From the NCBI RefSeq assembly GCF_001941965.1, contig NZ_MKZO01000058.1, positions 1 to 64,000 on the forward strand: 64,000 nt of DNA, in the 5' to 3' direction. Shown one piece after another: positions 7,969-16,860 of the stretch (position 1 is the first letter of the stretch; the number at the start of each line of letters is the position of its first letter). The position numbers were made by a program, and so were the translations under genes. Source of the stretch: Pseudomonas putida. GTDB lineage: Bacteria > Pseudomonadota > Gammaproteobacteria > Pseudomonadales > Pseudomonadaceae. The notes below the pieces were generated by a model that made no database searches, had not been told where the DNA came from, and saw nothing but the letters and a program-made list of their open reading frames with translations.

Positions 7969-9576
7969 ATGAGCACACCAACATCCGGCGCCTGGAGCCC
8001 CTTGCGCAACACCACCTTCCGCATGTTGTGGATCGCCACTATCGCTTCCAACATCGGCACCTGGATGCACGAGGTCGGCGCCGGCTGGTTGATGACCACG
8101 CTTTCCGCCAATCCCCTGCACGTTGCCCTGATTCAGGTAGCGGGTTCGCTTCCCATGTTTTTCCTGGCGCTACCGGCCGGTGCCGCGGCTGACATCGTGG
8201 ACAAGCGGCGCTACCTGCTGCTCGTGCAACTGTGGATGTCCGCCGTTGCGGTGACGTTGGCAGGCCTCACACTGCTGGGATTGATGAACGTCCCTCTGCT
8301 GCTGGTGCTGACCCTGGCGTTGGGCATCGGTACAGCCCTGATGATGCCGGCCTGGAGTGCCCTTACGCCTGAGCTTGTTGGCAAGCAGGACCTGTCGAAT
8401 GCGGTTGCCATCTCGAGCGTCGGGATCAACGTCTCCCGTGCAATCGGCCCTGCCTTGGCCGGTGTCGTGGTGAGCCTGGTCGGCCCGTGGCTGACATTCG
8501 CACTCAACGCGGTTTCGTTTGCCGGTGTGATCGTGGTGCTGTTCATGTGGAAGCGAGAGGTGAAGGAACCACTGCTCCCTGCCGAGCGCTTCATCGGTGC
8601 CATGCGCACCGGGTTGCGCTTCGCCCGGAGTTCCAAGCCGCTCCAGGCTGTACTGGTTCGTGCACTGGCCTTCTTTCTGTTTGCCAGCGCGGGTACCTCA
8701 TTGCTGCCACTGATCGTGAAGGGCGAGATGCAGGGGACCGCAGCCGACTTCGGGTTGCTGCTCGCCGCAATCGGTATCGGCGCCGTCGGTGGCGCAACGC
8801 TGTTGCCGAAACTGCGTGAGCGGGTCAGTCGCGATCGTCTGGTGATGATCGCCAGCCTGGTTTACGCCGTGTTCCTGCTGGTGCTGGCCTCGGTTCGCAA
8901 TTTCCATGTGCTGATGCCGGCGATGCTGATCAGCGGCGCCGCCTGGATCGCGGTGCTCTCCAATATGCAGGTGGCCGCCCAGACCTCCGTGCCGGCGTGG
9001 GTCCGCGCTCGGGCGCTGTCGGTGTACATCCTGGTCTTCTTCGGCTCCATGGCGGGTGGTGGCCTGCTGTGGGGTACCGTCGCCAGCCATGCCTCGATCA
9101 CCCTGAGCCTGTTGTTGGCGGCGGGCGGTCTTGCCCTGGCGACGCTGGTGACCTGCAAGGTGACGCTGCCTGAAACCGAAGCCGAAGAGCTTGCCCCTTC
9201 GCTGCACTGGCCAACACCGATGATCAGCGATGAGCTGGATCAGGAGCGCGGCCCTGTGATGGTCACCGTCGAGTATCACGTCGACCCTGCTCGAGCAGAG
9301 GCGTTCACCCAGGCTGCTCGCGACCTGGAAGCCATGCGCAAGCGCAACGGTGCCTTGTCCTGGGGCTTGATGCAGGACAGCTCGGAGCCGACGTTGTGGC
9401 AGGAGTTTTTCTTCGAAGAGTCCTGGCTGGAACACCTGCGTCATCACCATCGGGTTACCCGTGGCGAGTTGAAAATCGAAGCGCGGGTGCGCAAATTCCA
9501 GACCGAAGGTGTACCGGTGAAAATCCGTCATCTGTTGGCTGAAGCACACAAGCATCAGCGGCCTGGCAGTCATTGA
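7969..9576 (+). CDS. MFS exporter of the MFS_3/DUF894 type with a C-terminal barrel-like domain
   Basis: A 535-residue inner-membrane transporter. About 12 hydrophobic segments fill residues 20-400, with ADIVDKRRY near residue 75 in the cytoplasmic loop between helices 2 and 3. Residues about 430-525 are soluble and resemble a dimeric alpha/beta-barrel (ABM-like) domain, containing RAEAFTQAARDLEAMRKRNG and WQEFFFEESW. This architecture is known in the DUF894 / enterobactin-exporter-like subfamily. The start at 7969 begins the first conserved segment; an earlier in-frame ATG would read through the 7914-7933 palindrome. A strong terminator follows at 9610-9638. The substrate is unknown, possibly a small organic molecule. 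Confidence 0.85.
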   Translation: MSTPTSGAWSPLRNTTFRMLWIATIASNIGTWMHEVGAGWLMTTLSANPLHVALIQVAGSLPMFFLALPAGAAADIVDKRRYLLLVQLWMSAVAVTLAGLTLLGLMNVPLLLVLTLALGIGTALMMPAWSALTPELVGKQDLSNAVAISSVGINVSRAIGPALAGVVVSLVGPWLTFALNAVSFAGVIVVLFMWKREVKEPLLPAERFIGAMRTGLRFARSSKPLQAVLVRALAFFLFASAGTSLLPLIVKGEMQGTAADFGLLLAAIGIGAVGGATLLPKLRERVSRDRLVMIASLVYAVFLLVLASVRNFHVLMPAMLISGAAWIAVLSNMQVAAQTSVPAWVRARALSVYILVFFGSMAGGGLLWGTVASHASITLSLLLAAGGLALATLVTCKVTLPETEAEELAPSLHWPTPMISDELDQERGPVMVTVEYHVDPARAEAFTQAARDLEAMRKRNGALSWGLMQDSSEPTLWQEFFFEESWLEHLRHHHRVTRGELKIEARVRKFQTEGVPVKIRHLLAEAHKHQRPGSH

Positions 9577-9609
9577 ACTGCGGCAGTCCGCGATACAGTC
9601 GAACACCAG

Positions 9610-9638
9610 AAGGGGCCATTGCGGCCCCTTCTTTTTTT
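9610..9638 (+). terminator. Rho-independent terminator
   Basis: AAGGGGCC (9610-9617) pairs with GGCCCCTT (9623-9630), with a 5-nt loop and a run of eight T. It ends the MFS exporter gene. Confidence 0.8.
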
Positions 9639-9839
9639 GCTGGACGACCCTGTCGCTGACGGTTTGAAGCGGCACTTTCCACTGTCACCAAAATAGGGAC
9701 AATCTTTCCACTTTCAGCCTAATTGTCTCGATCAATCATCAGCTTCAGAATGGCCCCCATACCGCAGACAACGCCAACGGCCAAGCGCGGGACACCTTTG
9801 AAACCCAACGCTTTCAACCCTTCTGAAGAGATCAAGACC

Positions 9840-10484
9840 ATGTCCAAACGTGAACTGCTGAACCCGACCAACTCCGCCCTGATCCTGATCGACCACCAGC
9901 CGCAGATGGCTTTCGGCGTCCAGTCGATCGACCGCCAGACCCTGAAGAACAACACCGTTGGCCTGGCCAAGGCGGCGAAAATCTTCGACGTACCGACCAT
10001 TTACACCTCGGTCGAAACCGAGAGTTTCAGCGGCTACATCTGGCCGGAGCTGTTGGCCGTCAACCCGGGCGCCCAGCCGATCGAGCGCACCTCGATGAAC
10101 AGCTGGGAAGACGCCAGGTTGGTGGAAGCGGTGAACGCCACCGGTCGCAAGAAACTGATCATGGCGGCCCTGTGGACCGAGGTCTGCCTGACCTTCCCGG
10201 CGCTGGAAGCGATGGAAGCCGGCTACGAGGTGTACATCGTCACCGACGCCTCGGGCGGTACCACCCAGGAAGCCCATGACATGTCGGTGCAGCGCATGAT
10301 CCAGGCCGGCGCAATCCCGGTGACCTGGCAGCAGGTCCTGCTCGAGTACCAGCGCGACTGGGCTCACAAGGACACCTACCAGGCCGTGATGGACCTGGTC
10401 CTGGAACACAGCGGTGCCTACGGCATGGGCGTCGATTACGCCTACACCATGGTGCACAAGGCCCCTCAACGTAAGGTGTCCTGA
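9840..10484 (+). CDS. YcaC-like isochorismatase-family hydrolase
   Basis: A 214-residue protein with the cysteine-hydrolase triad of the isochorismatase superfamily: D in LILIDHQ (about residue 19), K in RKKLIMAAL (about 105) and C in WTEVCLTF (about 117). Length and the ALWTEVCLTFPAL region match YcaC, an octameric hydrolase of unknown substrate in E. coli and Pseudomonas. GAAGAG lies upstream of ATG 9840. The protein is cytoplasmic. It starts 200 bp after the MFS terminator and is followed at 78 bp by the DedA gene on the same strand. Confidence 0.85.
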   Translation: MSKRELLNPTNSALILIDHQPQMAFGVQSIDRQTLKNNTVGLAKAAKIFDVPTIYTSVETESFSGYIWPELLAVNPGAQPIERTSMNSWEDARLVEAVNATGRKKLIMAALWTEVCLTFPALEAMEAGYEVYIVTDASGGTTQEAHDMSVQRMIQAGAIPVTWQQVLLEYQRDWAHKDTYQAVMDLVLEHSGAYGMGVDYAYTMVHKAPQRKVS

Positions 10485-10562
10485 CCGCCGGACGTGAACC
10501 GCCAGCCTGAGCCGAGTCAGTGCTCAGGCTGATTAGCGATCGAGCCCACAGGAGGTGCCGCC

Positions 10563-11186
10563 ATGAGTCCGGTCGAGAACTTCGCAGTCGATCACCCGCT
10601 GGTACTGCTCGGCCTGAACGTGTTCGGCGATCAGATCGGCCTGCCAATTCCGTCCTACCCTTCGCTTGTTCTTGCGGGCGCATTCGCCAGCAAGCATGGA
10701 TCACCTGATCCCGGCCTCGTGGTCTTGCTGGCGCTGGTGGTTTGCCTCTTTGCTGACAGCGTTTGGTACCTCATGGGCGCCCGCTTCGGTGAGGCCCTGA
10801 CACGCTGGATTTGCCGAGTCTCTCCGAGGACGGGCACGGCCTTTGTGCAGGGCCGCAAGGCCTATCTGCGGTATGGGCCGGTGGTGCTGGTGTTCGCCAA
10901 ATTCATCCCCGGAGCGGGAGCGGTCTCCACGCTGCTGGCCGGACAAATGGCCATGCCCAAAGCGCACTTCGTGGCCTACAGCCTTCTGGGCTCGCTGCTC
11001 TGGTCCAGTAGTGCGCTCGTGCTCGGGGCCGGCTTCGGCGGACCGATCCTGCACGCCTTCGACACCCTGCAGGATTACCTGGTACTCGGACTGGGATTCA
11101 TCGGTATCGCCGTGTTGACGCTTGTGGCGTTCAGAGCCGCGCTCTCGGCGTTGAAGCAGGCGATGCGGCGTCCGATCACCAAGTAA
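10563..11186 (+). CDS. DedA-family membrane protein
   Basis: A 207-residue inner-membrane protein with the VTT/DedA fold. GLPIPSYPSLVLAGAF (about 26-41) is the first re-entrant region, and FAKFIPGAGAVSTLLAGQMAM (near residues 115-135) contains the conserved Arg-less F-x-P-G motif. Several helices follow to the C-terminus. DedA proteins act in membrane lipid recycling and proton-motive-force homeostasis. AGGAGGT lies 6 bases before the ATG. It is followed at 35 bp by a DoxX gene, so the two may be co-transcribed. Confidence 0.85.
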   Translation: MSPVENFAVDHPLVLLGLNVFGDQIGLPIPSYPSLVLAGAFASKHGSPDPGLVVLLALVVCLFADSVWYLMGARFGEALTRWICRVSPRTGTAFVQGRKAYLRYGPVVLVFAKFIPGAGAVSTLLAGQMAMPKAHFVAYSLLGSLLWSSSALVLGAGFGGPILHAFDTLQDYLVLGLGFIGIAVLTLVAFRAALSALKQAMRRPITK

Positions 11187-11221
11187 CGGTTTTTTACCCT
11201 CTGCAAACAAGGATTCGTGAC

Positions 11222-11653
11222 ATGACTACTTCTGAGGTTCAAGGCAGGCCAAAGACCCTGGCTGATATTTCACTGTCATTGGGCTTGCTGTTTTTAAGGG
11301 TGTCGGCCGCTGTGCTGCTGCTCCAGATCCACGGCCTTCCTAAGCTGCTCAACTGGAGTACGGAGCTTCAGCGGATCGAAGATCCATTTGGCCTGGGGGC
11401 GAACTTGACGCTGGCAATGGCGGTTTTCGCTGAAGTTATTTGTCCGGTGTTGCTGATCCTGGGGGTGTTCGCCCGACTGGCTTGCCTGCCGGTGCTCGCA
11501 GTGCTCGGGGTTGCCCTGGTGGTGGTCCATCCGGAATGGTCCTTGGAACAGGCCCAGTTCGCCTGGCTGTTCACTGTGCTTTATGCGGGACTTGCGATGA
11601 CCGGTCCAGGCGCCTGGGCTATCAAGGTGCCTGCGTTTTTCCAACGTTTCTGA
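11222..11653 (+). CDS. DoxX-family membrane protein
   Basis: A 143-residue protein with four hydrophobic segments (about residues 17-36, 57-80, 83-101 and 108-128) and the DoxX-type opening LGLLFLRVSAAVLLLQIHGLPKL. DoxX proteins are linked to redox and thiosulfate or quinone metabolism, but many have no defined role. AAGGA lies upstream of the ATG. It is the last plainly chromosomal gene before the conjugative element and may form an operon with the DedA gene. Confidence 0.8.
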   Translation: MTTSEVQGRPKTLADISLSLGLLFLRVSAAVLLLQIHGLPKLLNWSTELQRIEDPFGLGANLTLAMAVFAEVICPVLLILGVFARLACLPVLAVLGVALVVVHPEWSLEQAQFAWLFTVLYAGLAMTGPGAWAIKVPAFFQRF

Positions 11654-11956
11654 GAAACAAAAAAGTTCTGGTGTCAAGTCCTTTGTGCAAATCACGCAGG
11701 ACTTGAAACCGTATATGGGACAGTAGGTTAGCTCTTTTCTCGGCCACTTTGGCGCGGTGTGGCTTCGTGGGCTAGGAGCCACATAGGAGCGTTGGGAGAG
11801 AAAGCCACATCGCACTGTGTCGTGCTGGATTGCCGAGGGACGGCGGGCTTGTCTTGTCATCATAGCCCAGGCGGCTCTTGGCGGCATCCAGAATGAAGAA
11901 CGCGCAGCCTTGGGCTGCGCGTTCGATGGATGTTGCTGGGCAGGCTTCGAGGGCCA
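11654..11956. other. Probable chromosome/ICE boundary region
   Basis: A 303-bp gap between the last chromosomal gene (DoxX) and the last gene of the trb module. It contains an 8-bp inverted repeat CAAGTCCT / AGGACTTG (11675-11682 and 11698-11705) just after the DoxX stop, and a GTGGCT / AGCCAC pair near 11760-11783. In Tn4371-type elements the end lies just beyond trbI and its downstream gene, so the attachment site should be here. I did not find the TTTTTCAT core reported for Tn4371, so the exact crossover is undetermined. Confidence 0.4.
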
Positions 11957-12199
11957 TCACGTCGGCTTGGACGGCACGCTCCGCGTCGTGGTGCCCTTCC
12001 TGAATCCCCGATCCCCCGCCATGAACGCCTCCAGCATGTGCGGGATCAACTTCTCGGCATCGACGGCCTCGCCATACGCCTGCGCGTGCAGCGCGGCGTA
12101 GCGGTCGAGGTCGGCTTTCAAGCTGGCCGGGCAGGCAAAGGTCAGCTTGACGCTCTCGGTCTTGGGCAGCGGCCCTAGCCGCAGTTTCTTCGTGTTCAT
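11957..12199 (-). CDS. DUF2274 protein, last gene of the trb operon
   Basis: An 80-residue protein starting MNTKKLRLGPLP, recognised as the DUF2274 family that sits directly after trbI in many conjugative elements. The region PASLKADLDRYAALH resembles a ribbon-helix-helix regulator, so DNA binding is plausible. Its ATG overlaps the trbI stop in an ATGA, and GGGAG precedes it. A possible earlier start at 12235 would overlap trbI further and has no better site. It is the final gene before the putative element end. Confidence 0.75.
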   Translation of the reverse strand: MNTKKLRLGPLPKTESVKLTFACPASLKADLDRYAALHAQAYGEAVDAEKLIPHMLEAFMAGDRGFRKGTTTRSVPSKPT

Positions 12200-13470
12200 T
12201 GGGAAGCTCCCCGGTTGAAGAACAGCGGCTGGCACGGCCGCAGCACCAGATCCCGGTTCACGATGACGCGAACCGGCAGGCCCGGCCTAATGGTCAGCGT
12301 CGGCTGGATGTCCATGTTGCGCCGGGTGATCTCCTGACCCACCTGATTGATGCTGTCCTGGGCGCTGTCGCGCCCCGCGATGACGATGCGGTTGCCGTCC
12401 TGGCGGTTCTCTGGCGCGGCCAACTCGGCGCCTACGCCCAGCAGCGTCGTCAGCACGGCGCCCGCGACGATGCGATTCCAATGCCAGTCCACGTCGTCTT
12501 CCAGGCCGGCGTAGCCGGCTGGATCGGTGCCGACAAGGTTGTCGAGCGTCAGCGAGGACGTATCGGGCAGGATGACCCGGTTCCACACCACCTGCACGCG
12601 GCTCTGCCCGTAGCTGACCTGGCTGTTGTATTTACCCAGGATGCGCGACCCCTGCGGGATCAACAGGAACTTGCCCGTGGCCGAGTCATAGACCGGCTCC
12701 GTCACCGTGGCGATCACGTCGCCTGGCAAGTCCGACTTGATGCCCGTCACCAGCGCGCCCGCAATCACCGTTCCGGCCATGACCTGATACGGCGAGGCCG
12801 GCATTTTCAGGTTTCCGGAATTGCGGGTTTCCATAGAGCCGCCTTTCAGGAACGCCTCTTTCTGGTCTTGCCGGTTTTGCACAGCTGTCGGATCGGCAGG
12901 CTGGGGCGCCGCCGAGGCCGGCCCAGCCGCGAGCGGGTCGAAGGCCGCGAGCGTGTTGGCAGCACCAGGCACACCCGGCGGCGCCACCGTGGCCGTGGCG
13001 GCGGCCTGGCCCTGGCCGCCCGAGCGGAAAAACACCGACGAAGCCGCTGCGGCTTCCGCCTCCTTGCGCAAGGCGTCGTTGGGATCGTGGCCGGGGGCCG
13101 CGTAAGCGGCCACGGCGGACTGCTGCGAGTTCACGATGGCCGGGCCAAGATCGCCCGGCAGTGGCGGCCCCAGCTCGGGCACCTTCGGCGGCAGCTTCGA
13201 GTAGTCGGACGGCAGGCCGTCCAGCCCTTCGGACTTCGAGACGCGATCGACGTTGTAAAGCTCGGTCTGCTCGCCCGCGCCGCGCCGGTGCGGTTGCAAT
13301 GACCAGATCGTGGCCCCGAGCACGGCGACCGACAGGCCGCCGACGAGGACGGCCAGCGTGCGCCGGTTCAACCGGGTCACGGCACGCGGCTGGGCGCGAA
13401 GCGCCACCGCCTCGGGCGCGACCTTGCCTGCCTGCCGCGTGGCGAGGTCGGGGGTATCGTCCTGGCTCAT
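12196..13470 (-). CDS. trbI: TrbI, VirB10-like conjugation channel protein
   Basis: A 424-residue type IV secretion core protein. A single membrane segment (about residues 37-58, LAVLVGGLSVAVLGATIWSL) follows a short cytoplasmic tail. A proline-rich periplasmic stretch (about 85-160) follows, then the conserved VirB10 domain (about 215-400) with MAGTVIAGALVTGIKSDLPG at its start. VirB10 spans both membranes and couples ATP use to channel opening. It starts 2 bp after the trbG stop and overlaps the DUF2274 start. Confidence 0.9.
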   Translation of the reverse strand: MSQDDTPDLATRQAGKVAPEAVALRAQPRAVTRLNRRTLAVLVGGLSVAVLGATIWSLQPHRRGAGEQTELYNVDRVSKSEGLDGLPSDYSKLPPKVPELGPPLPGDLGPAIVNSQQSAVAAYAAPGHDPNDALRKEAEAAAASSVFFRSGGQGQAAATATVAPPGVPGAANTLAAFDPLAAGPASAAPQPADPTAVQNRQDQKEAFLKGGSMETRNSGNLKMPASPYQVMAGTVIAGALVTGIKSDLPGDVIATVTEPVYDSATGKFLLIPQGSRILGKYNSQVSYGQSRVQVVWNRVILPDTSSLTLDNLVGTDPAGYAGLEDDVDWHWNRIVAGAVLTTLLGVGAELAAPENRQDGNRIVIAGRDSAQDSINQVGQEITRRNMDIQPTLTIRPGLPVRVIVNRDLVLRPCQPLFFNRGASQ

Positions 13471-13472
13471 GG

Positions 13473-14471
13473 TCAGTTCCTCCGTGCCACGCCATCCGTG
13501 CGCTCGATCCGCACCACGTCGCCCTTGTCACCGCCCAGGCGCAACTCTGCCGCGCCAAACAGGCGATCCACGATGTAGTACGGCGAACGGAAGCGGTAGT
13601 TCACCAGTTGCCCGTCGCCTTCCGGCCCGATCACGAACAGCGGCGGCAGTTCGCCTTGCGCGATGCCGGCGGGGAACTGGATATAGACCTTCTGCCCGTC
13701 GTCGAAAGCGCGCAGCGGCTTCCACGACGGATTGCTGCCGCCGATCGCGTAGCGAAAGCGCAGGTTCTCCAGCGACAGGCCGCTATCCACCGGCGCGGCG
13801 GCGCTGGCCGCTTGCGCCTGGCGCTGCAAGGCCAGCATCCGGTCGCGCGGGTACTCCCAGGACACCGACGCCATCCACGTCTTTTCCGTGGAAGTCAGTT
13901 CCAGCAGGTACGTCCTCCGGCTGGTGATGATGACCAGATTGGTCTTGAGGCCCGAGCGGATCGGCTTGACCAGCACGTTGACGCGCAAGTCGGCACCGCT
14001 GCCGCTGGACGTGTCGCCCACGATCCAGCGCACGGTATCGCCGGCGGCCACCGTCACCAGCTCCTCGCCCGGCTGCAAGGCAACCATCGTCACCCGGCCC
14101 ACGGCCGCATAGACCTGATACAGCGCGCCATCGGTGAAGGGCCACACCTGAATCGCGTTGACGTAGCCCTCGCGCGTGGGCGCGACACGCGCCTCGGCAT
14201 TGGCGCGTGAAACGCGCACCTTCTCGTCGGCCGGCTCGGGCGTGGGCTTGGCGTCCTCGGCCTCGGGTGCCGGCATCAACTGCGCCGGCATCGGCAGCAC
14301 CTCGGGCACGGCCACAACCTCCACGGGCGCGGGCGGCTCCGGCATCGGCTGGGCCTGCACCGGCACCGGCTCATCGAGCGAGATGGTCGGCGGCGGCTTG
14401 CCTTGCGTGGCGCAGCCCGCCAGGGCAACAAGCATCAACGGCAAAGCGTAAAAGCGGAAAGACAGGTTCAT
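13473..14471 (-). CDS. trbG: TrbG, VirB9-like outer-membrane-associated lipoprotein
   Basis: A 332-residue protein with an N-terminal lipoprotein signal (lipobox LAGC, C20). A proline-rich spacer (about 35-80) precedes the VirB9/CagX domain (about 85-325), which includes VWPFTDGALYQVYA, TNLVIITSRRTYLLEL and YRFRSPYYIVDRLF. VirB9 forms the outer-membrane core complex with VirB7 and VirB10. The start at 14471 gives the signal peptide and overlaps the trbF stop in an ATGA. A much longer open frame continues upstream but belongs to no recognisable protein. Confidence 0.9.
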   Translation of the reverse strand: MNLSFRFYALPLMLVALAGCATQGKPPPTISLDEPVPVQAQPMPEPPAPVEVVAVPEVLPMPAQLMPAPEAEDAKPTPEPADEKVRVSRANAEARVAPTREGYVNAIQVWPFTDGALYQVYAAVGRVTMVALQPGEELVTVAAGDTVRWIVGDTSSGSGADLRVNVLVKPIRSGLKTNLVIITSRRTYLLELTSTEKTWMASVSWEYPRDRMLALQRQAQAASAAAPVDSGLSLENLRFRYAIGGSNPSWKPLRAFDDGQKVYIQFPAGIAQGELPPLFVIGPEGDGQLVNYRFRSPYYIVDRLFGAAELRLGGDKGDVVRIERTDGVARRN

Positions 14472-15172
14472 GGTTTTGCTCCTTCGGAAGAATCCAGCTC
14501 GCGGCTCCAGGAAAGGCCGTTGACGTAGATGCCCAGCGGGTTCTTGCGCAGGCGTTCTTCGGTGCGCGGCGGCTGGAGCACGATGGACACCACGGCCGTC
14601 CACCGTTCCAGGCCCGCAGCAGCGCCGTTGACGTAGCGGCGTTCCGTCCAGCGCACGTTGAAAGACGTGTCGCTGGCACGCACGACGCTGGTGATCTGCA
14701 CCGTCACCGACTCCTTTCCGATGCGCGCGAACGGGTCGTTGACCCGCGCGTAGTCGTTGAGCACGGCCGCGCCTTTGTCGGTCGTGTAGTCGTAGGCGTC
14801 CAGCCAGTTCTGGCGGACGACGATGGGGTCGATGGACAGCGAGCGCACCAGCGTCACGAAGCGCGCGATGTGGTGCGCCGTCTGCGCATCGTTGGGCCGG
14901 TACGGCGTGGCGGCTTCGCCCACGGCGCGCACCTGGCCCGCGTTGTCCACCTCCACGACGTAGGGCGTGACGATGGATTGCGCCGAGCGCCACACCAGTC
15001 CGCCGGCCATCAGCAGCGCGAGCGTGAGGCAGCCGAAGGCCATGAATCGCCAGTTCTTGGCCTGGACGCGGGCCGAGCCGATACGGTCGTCCCACACCTG
15101 GCCGGCGGTTTGGTACGGCGTGGCAGGCTGCGGCGTGTCGGCGTAGCGCACCTGCGGTTTCTTGAATCGCAT
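14468..15172 (-). CDS. trbF: TrbF, VirB8-like inner-membrane protein
   Basis: A 234-residue protein with a short cytoplasmic N-terminus, one membrane helix (about residues 42-62) and a periplasmic VirB8 domain (about 65-225), including PYVVEVDNAGQV and the NWLDAYDYTTDKGA helix region. VirB8 is an assembly factor of the type IV secretion inner-membrane complex. It starts 24 bp after the trbL stop and its end overlaps trbG. Confidence 0.9.
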   Translation of the reverse strand: MRFKKPQVRYADTPQPATPYQTAGQVWDDRIGSARVQAKNWRFMAFGCLTLALLMAGGLVWRSAQSIVTPYVVEVDNAGQVRAVGEAATPYRPNDAQTAHHIARFVTLVRSLSIDPIVVRQNWLDAYDYTTDKGAAVLNDYARVNDPFARIGKESVTVQITSVVRASDTSFNVRWTERRYVNGAAAGLERWTAVVSIVLQPPRTEERLRKNPLGIYVNGLSWSRELDSSEGAKP

Positions 15173-15196
15173 GGTCAGTTCTCCTTGTGAATCGCG

Positions 15197-16567
15197 TCAG
15201 TCGTCGGAGCCGCGCAGGCTCGGGCCTTGCCCGGAGCCGCCGCCGTCGCCACCGCGCAGCGCGTGGGCAGCGGTGGTCGCGGCGTGGGTGAGCTGCTGGC
15301 GGCGATGCAGCCGCTTGGCCCAAGCGGGCTGCTCGGGCGCCTGTGCAGCGGCAGCGCCTGCCGGCGCTTCGCTGGTGGCGGCCTGGCCGGCTGACGCGCC
15401 AGCGTCGCCGTTCCAGCCCGCGCGGAACGGTGCGGCCATGCGCTGCCCGGCAGCGGAAGCGCGGGATGCGGCAGCGCGTCCGGCAGACTGCGCGCCGGTC
15501 TTGGCGACGTTGCCCAAGCCCGCCATCGCGCCTTTGGCACCGCCGCCGGCGGCAGCGGAACCCGCCTGGAACGCCGACTTCGCGCTGCCAGCCGCCGACG
15601 TGGCGGCACGCGCGCCGCTGCCGGCCAGCTTGGCGGCAGCCGGGGCCATGCGCGCGCCAGCGGCCACCGCGCCGCCCACGCCCGTCGCGGCAGCACCGAC
15701 AGCCACTGCCGTTCCGGCCGCGCCGACGGCGGCACCGGCCATCGCGCCCGCGCCGAGCTGGGGCGCGCCGGACACAAGGCCCGTGGCGATGCCGGGGCCG
15801 AAGATCCCGAGCGCGAGCAAGGTGAGCGAGGCCAGCATGATGACCAGCGCGTGGTCGATGTTCGGCTCGGCGGGGTGGACTTGGAACTGCGCGAACAGGC
15901 CCGAGCCGATGCCGACGATCACAGCCAGCACCAGCACTTTGATGCCAGCGGCCACGACGTTGCCCAGCACCTTCTCGGCGAGAAAGCTGGTCTTGTTCCA
16001 CAGCGCGAACGGCACCAGCACGAACCCGGCGAGCGTGGTCAGCTTGAACTCGATCAGCGTGATGAAAAGCTGGATCGCCAGCACGAAGAAGCACAGCACC
16101 ACGACCAGCCACGCGAGGAACATCACCACGATGGGATCGAGATTGGCGAACACCTCGGGGAAGCCCGCCATCTCGCCGATCTGCTCCAGAATCGGCGCCC
16201 CGGCGTCGATGCCGGTCTTGGCGAGCCGGCCCGGCTGCAAGAAGTTCTCCATCGTGATGGCCGAGCCGGTGGCGGTGATGCCCAGCCCCGCGAACGAGCG
16301 GAACACGATGCTGGCCAGCCAGTTGAAGTTGTTGAGGATGTAGGCGAAGGCACCGACGTAGAGCACCTTGCGCAGCAGCTTGGCGATCACGTCATCGCCT
16401 TGGCCGGTGGCGTGGCTCATGGCCCAATACAGCCCGGCGATCGTCATGTCGATGACGATCAGCGTGGCCGTGAGGAACGCCACTTCGCCGCGCAGCAGCC
16501 CGAAACCCGAGTCGATGTAGGTGGCGAAGGTGTTGAGGAACTGGTCGATGATGGTCACGTCATTCAT
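15197..16567 (-). CDS. trbL: TrbL, VirB6-like polytopic membrane protein
   Basis: A 456-residue protein. The first 260 residues carry about six membrane segments (for example LIVIDMTIAGLYWAM and VVLCFFVLAIQLFITLI). The last 190 residues are low-complexity, Ala/Gly-rich (many AAG and GA repeats) and end in a hydrophilic RRQQLTHAATTAAHALRG tail. TrbL corresponds to VirB6, the inner-membrane entry channel. It overlaps the trbK-like gene upstream in an ATGA. The Ala/Gly-rich DNA is the source of several spurious open frames on the other strand. Confidence 0.9.
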   Translation of the reverse strand: MNDVTIIDQFLNTFATYIDSGFGLLRGEVAFLTATLIVIDMTIAGLYWAMSHATGQGDDVIAKLLRKVLYVGAFAYILNNFNWLASIVFRSFAGLGITATGSAITMENFLQPGRLAKTGIDAGAPILEQIGEMAGFPEVFANLDPIVVMFLAWLVVVLCFFVLAIQLFITLIEFKLTTLAGFVLVPFALWNKTSFLAEKVLGNVVAAGIKVLVLAVIVGIGSGLFAQFQVHPAEPNIDHALVIMLASLTLLALGIFGPGIATGLVSGAPQLGAGAMAGAAVGAAGTAVAVGAAATGVGGAVAAGARMAPAAAKLAGSGARAATSAAGSAKSAFQAGSAAAGGGAKGAMAGLGNVAKTGAQSAGRAAASRASAAGQRMAAPFRAGWNGDAGASAGQAATSEAPAGAAAAQAPEQPAWAKRLHRRQQLTHAATTAAHALRGGDGGGSGQGPSLRGSDD

Positions 16568-16848
16568 GGCGTGCCCTCCGGTTCCTCGAAGCTGGGCGGG
16601 ATCGGCGGCAGGTCGGCCAGCGTCTGGTATTCATCCGGCCCGGCCTCGCCGGAAAAGAAGCGCCGCCGGAAGGCTTCGGCGGCGGCGCGGCAAGCGTCCT
16701 CGCCCGTGGCCTGCCGGTCGGCCGCGCATTGCGCGCGCAATGCCTTGAGCCGCACGCGATCGGCGGCCAGGGCATCGGCGAGGTTGTCGGCCGGCTGCTC
16801 GCCGCAAGCGGCCAGCAGCACGGCACCAAGGACGAGGACGCATCGCAT
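16564..16848 (-). CDS. TrbK-type lipoprotein, probable entry-exclusion protein
   Basis: A 94-residue lipoprotein: signal MRCVLVLGAVLLAAC with lipobox LAAC (C15). The mature part has the pattern LRAQCAADRQATGEDACR then FRRRFF. The same pattern (LR-x-QC-x2-DR-x3-G-x3-C, then RKRFY) occurs in the EexN-like gene at 24447-24725, so the two are paralogues. TrbK-type proteins reduce uptake of the same element by a cell that already carries it. It lies between trbJ and trbL with a 12-bp gap to trbJ and an ATGA overlap with trbL. Confidence 0.75.
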   Translation of the reverse strand: MRCVLVLGAVLLAACGEQPADNLADALAADRVRLKALRAQCAADRQATGEDACRAAAEAFRRRFFSGEAGPDEYQTLADLPPIPPSFEEPEGTP

Positions 16849-16860
16849 GGCGGCCTCCTG

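Noticed and set aside
12199-13302. Long plus-strand frames antisense to trbI and neighbours
   Set aside because: Composition is Arg/His/Gln-rich without domains; they mirror the codon bias of the real minus-strand genes.
13473-16112. A very long open frame on the minus strand spanning trbG, trbF and part of trbL
   Set aside because: Only its last 332 residues (TrbG from 14471) match a family; the upstream part overlaps trbF and trbL in another frame and is an effect of GC-rich, Ala/Gly-rich DNA.
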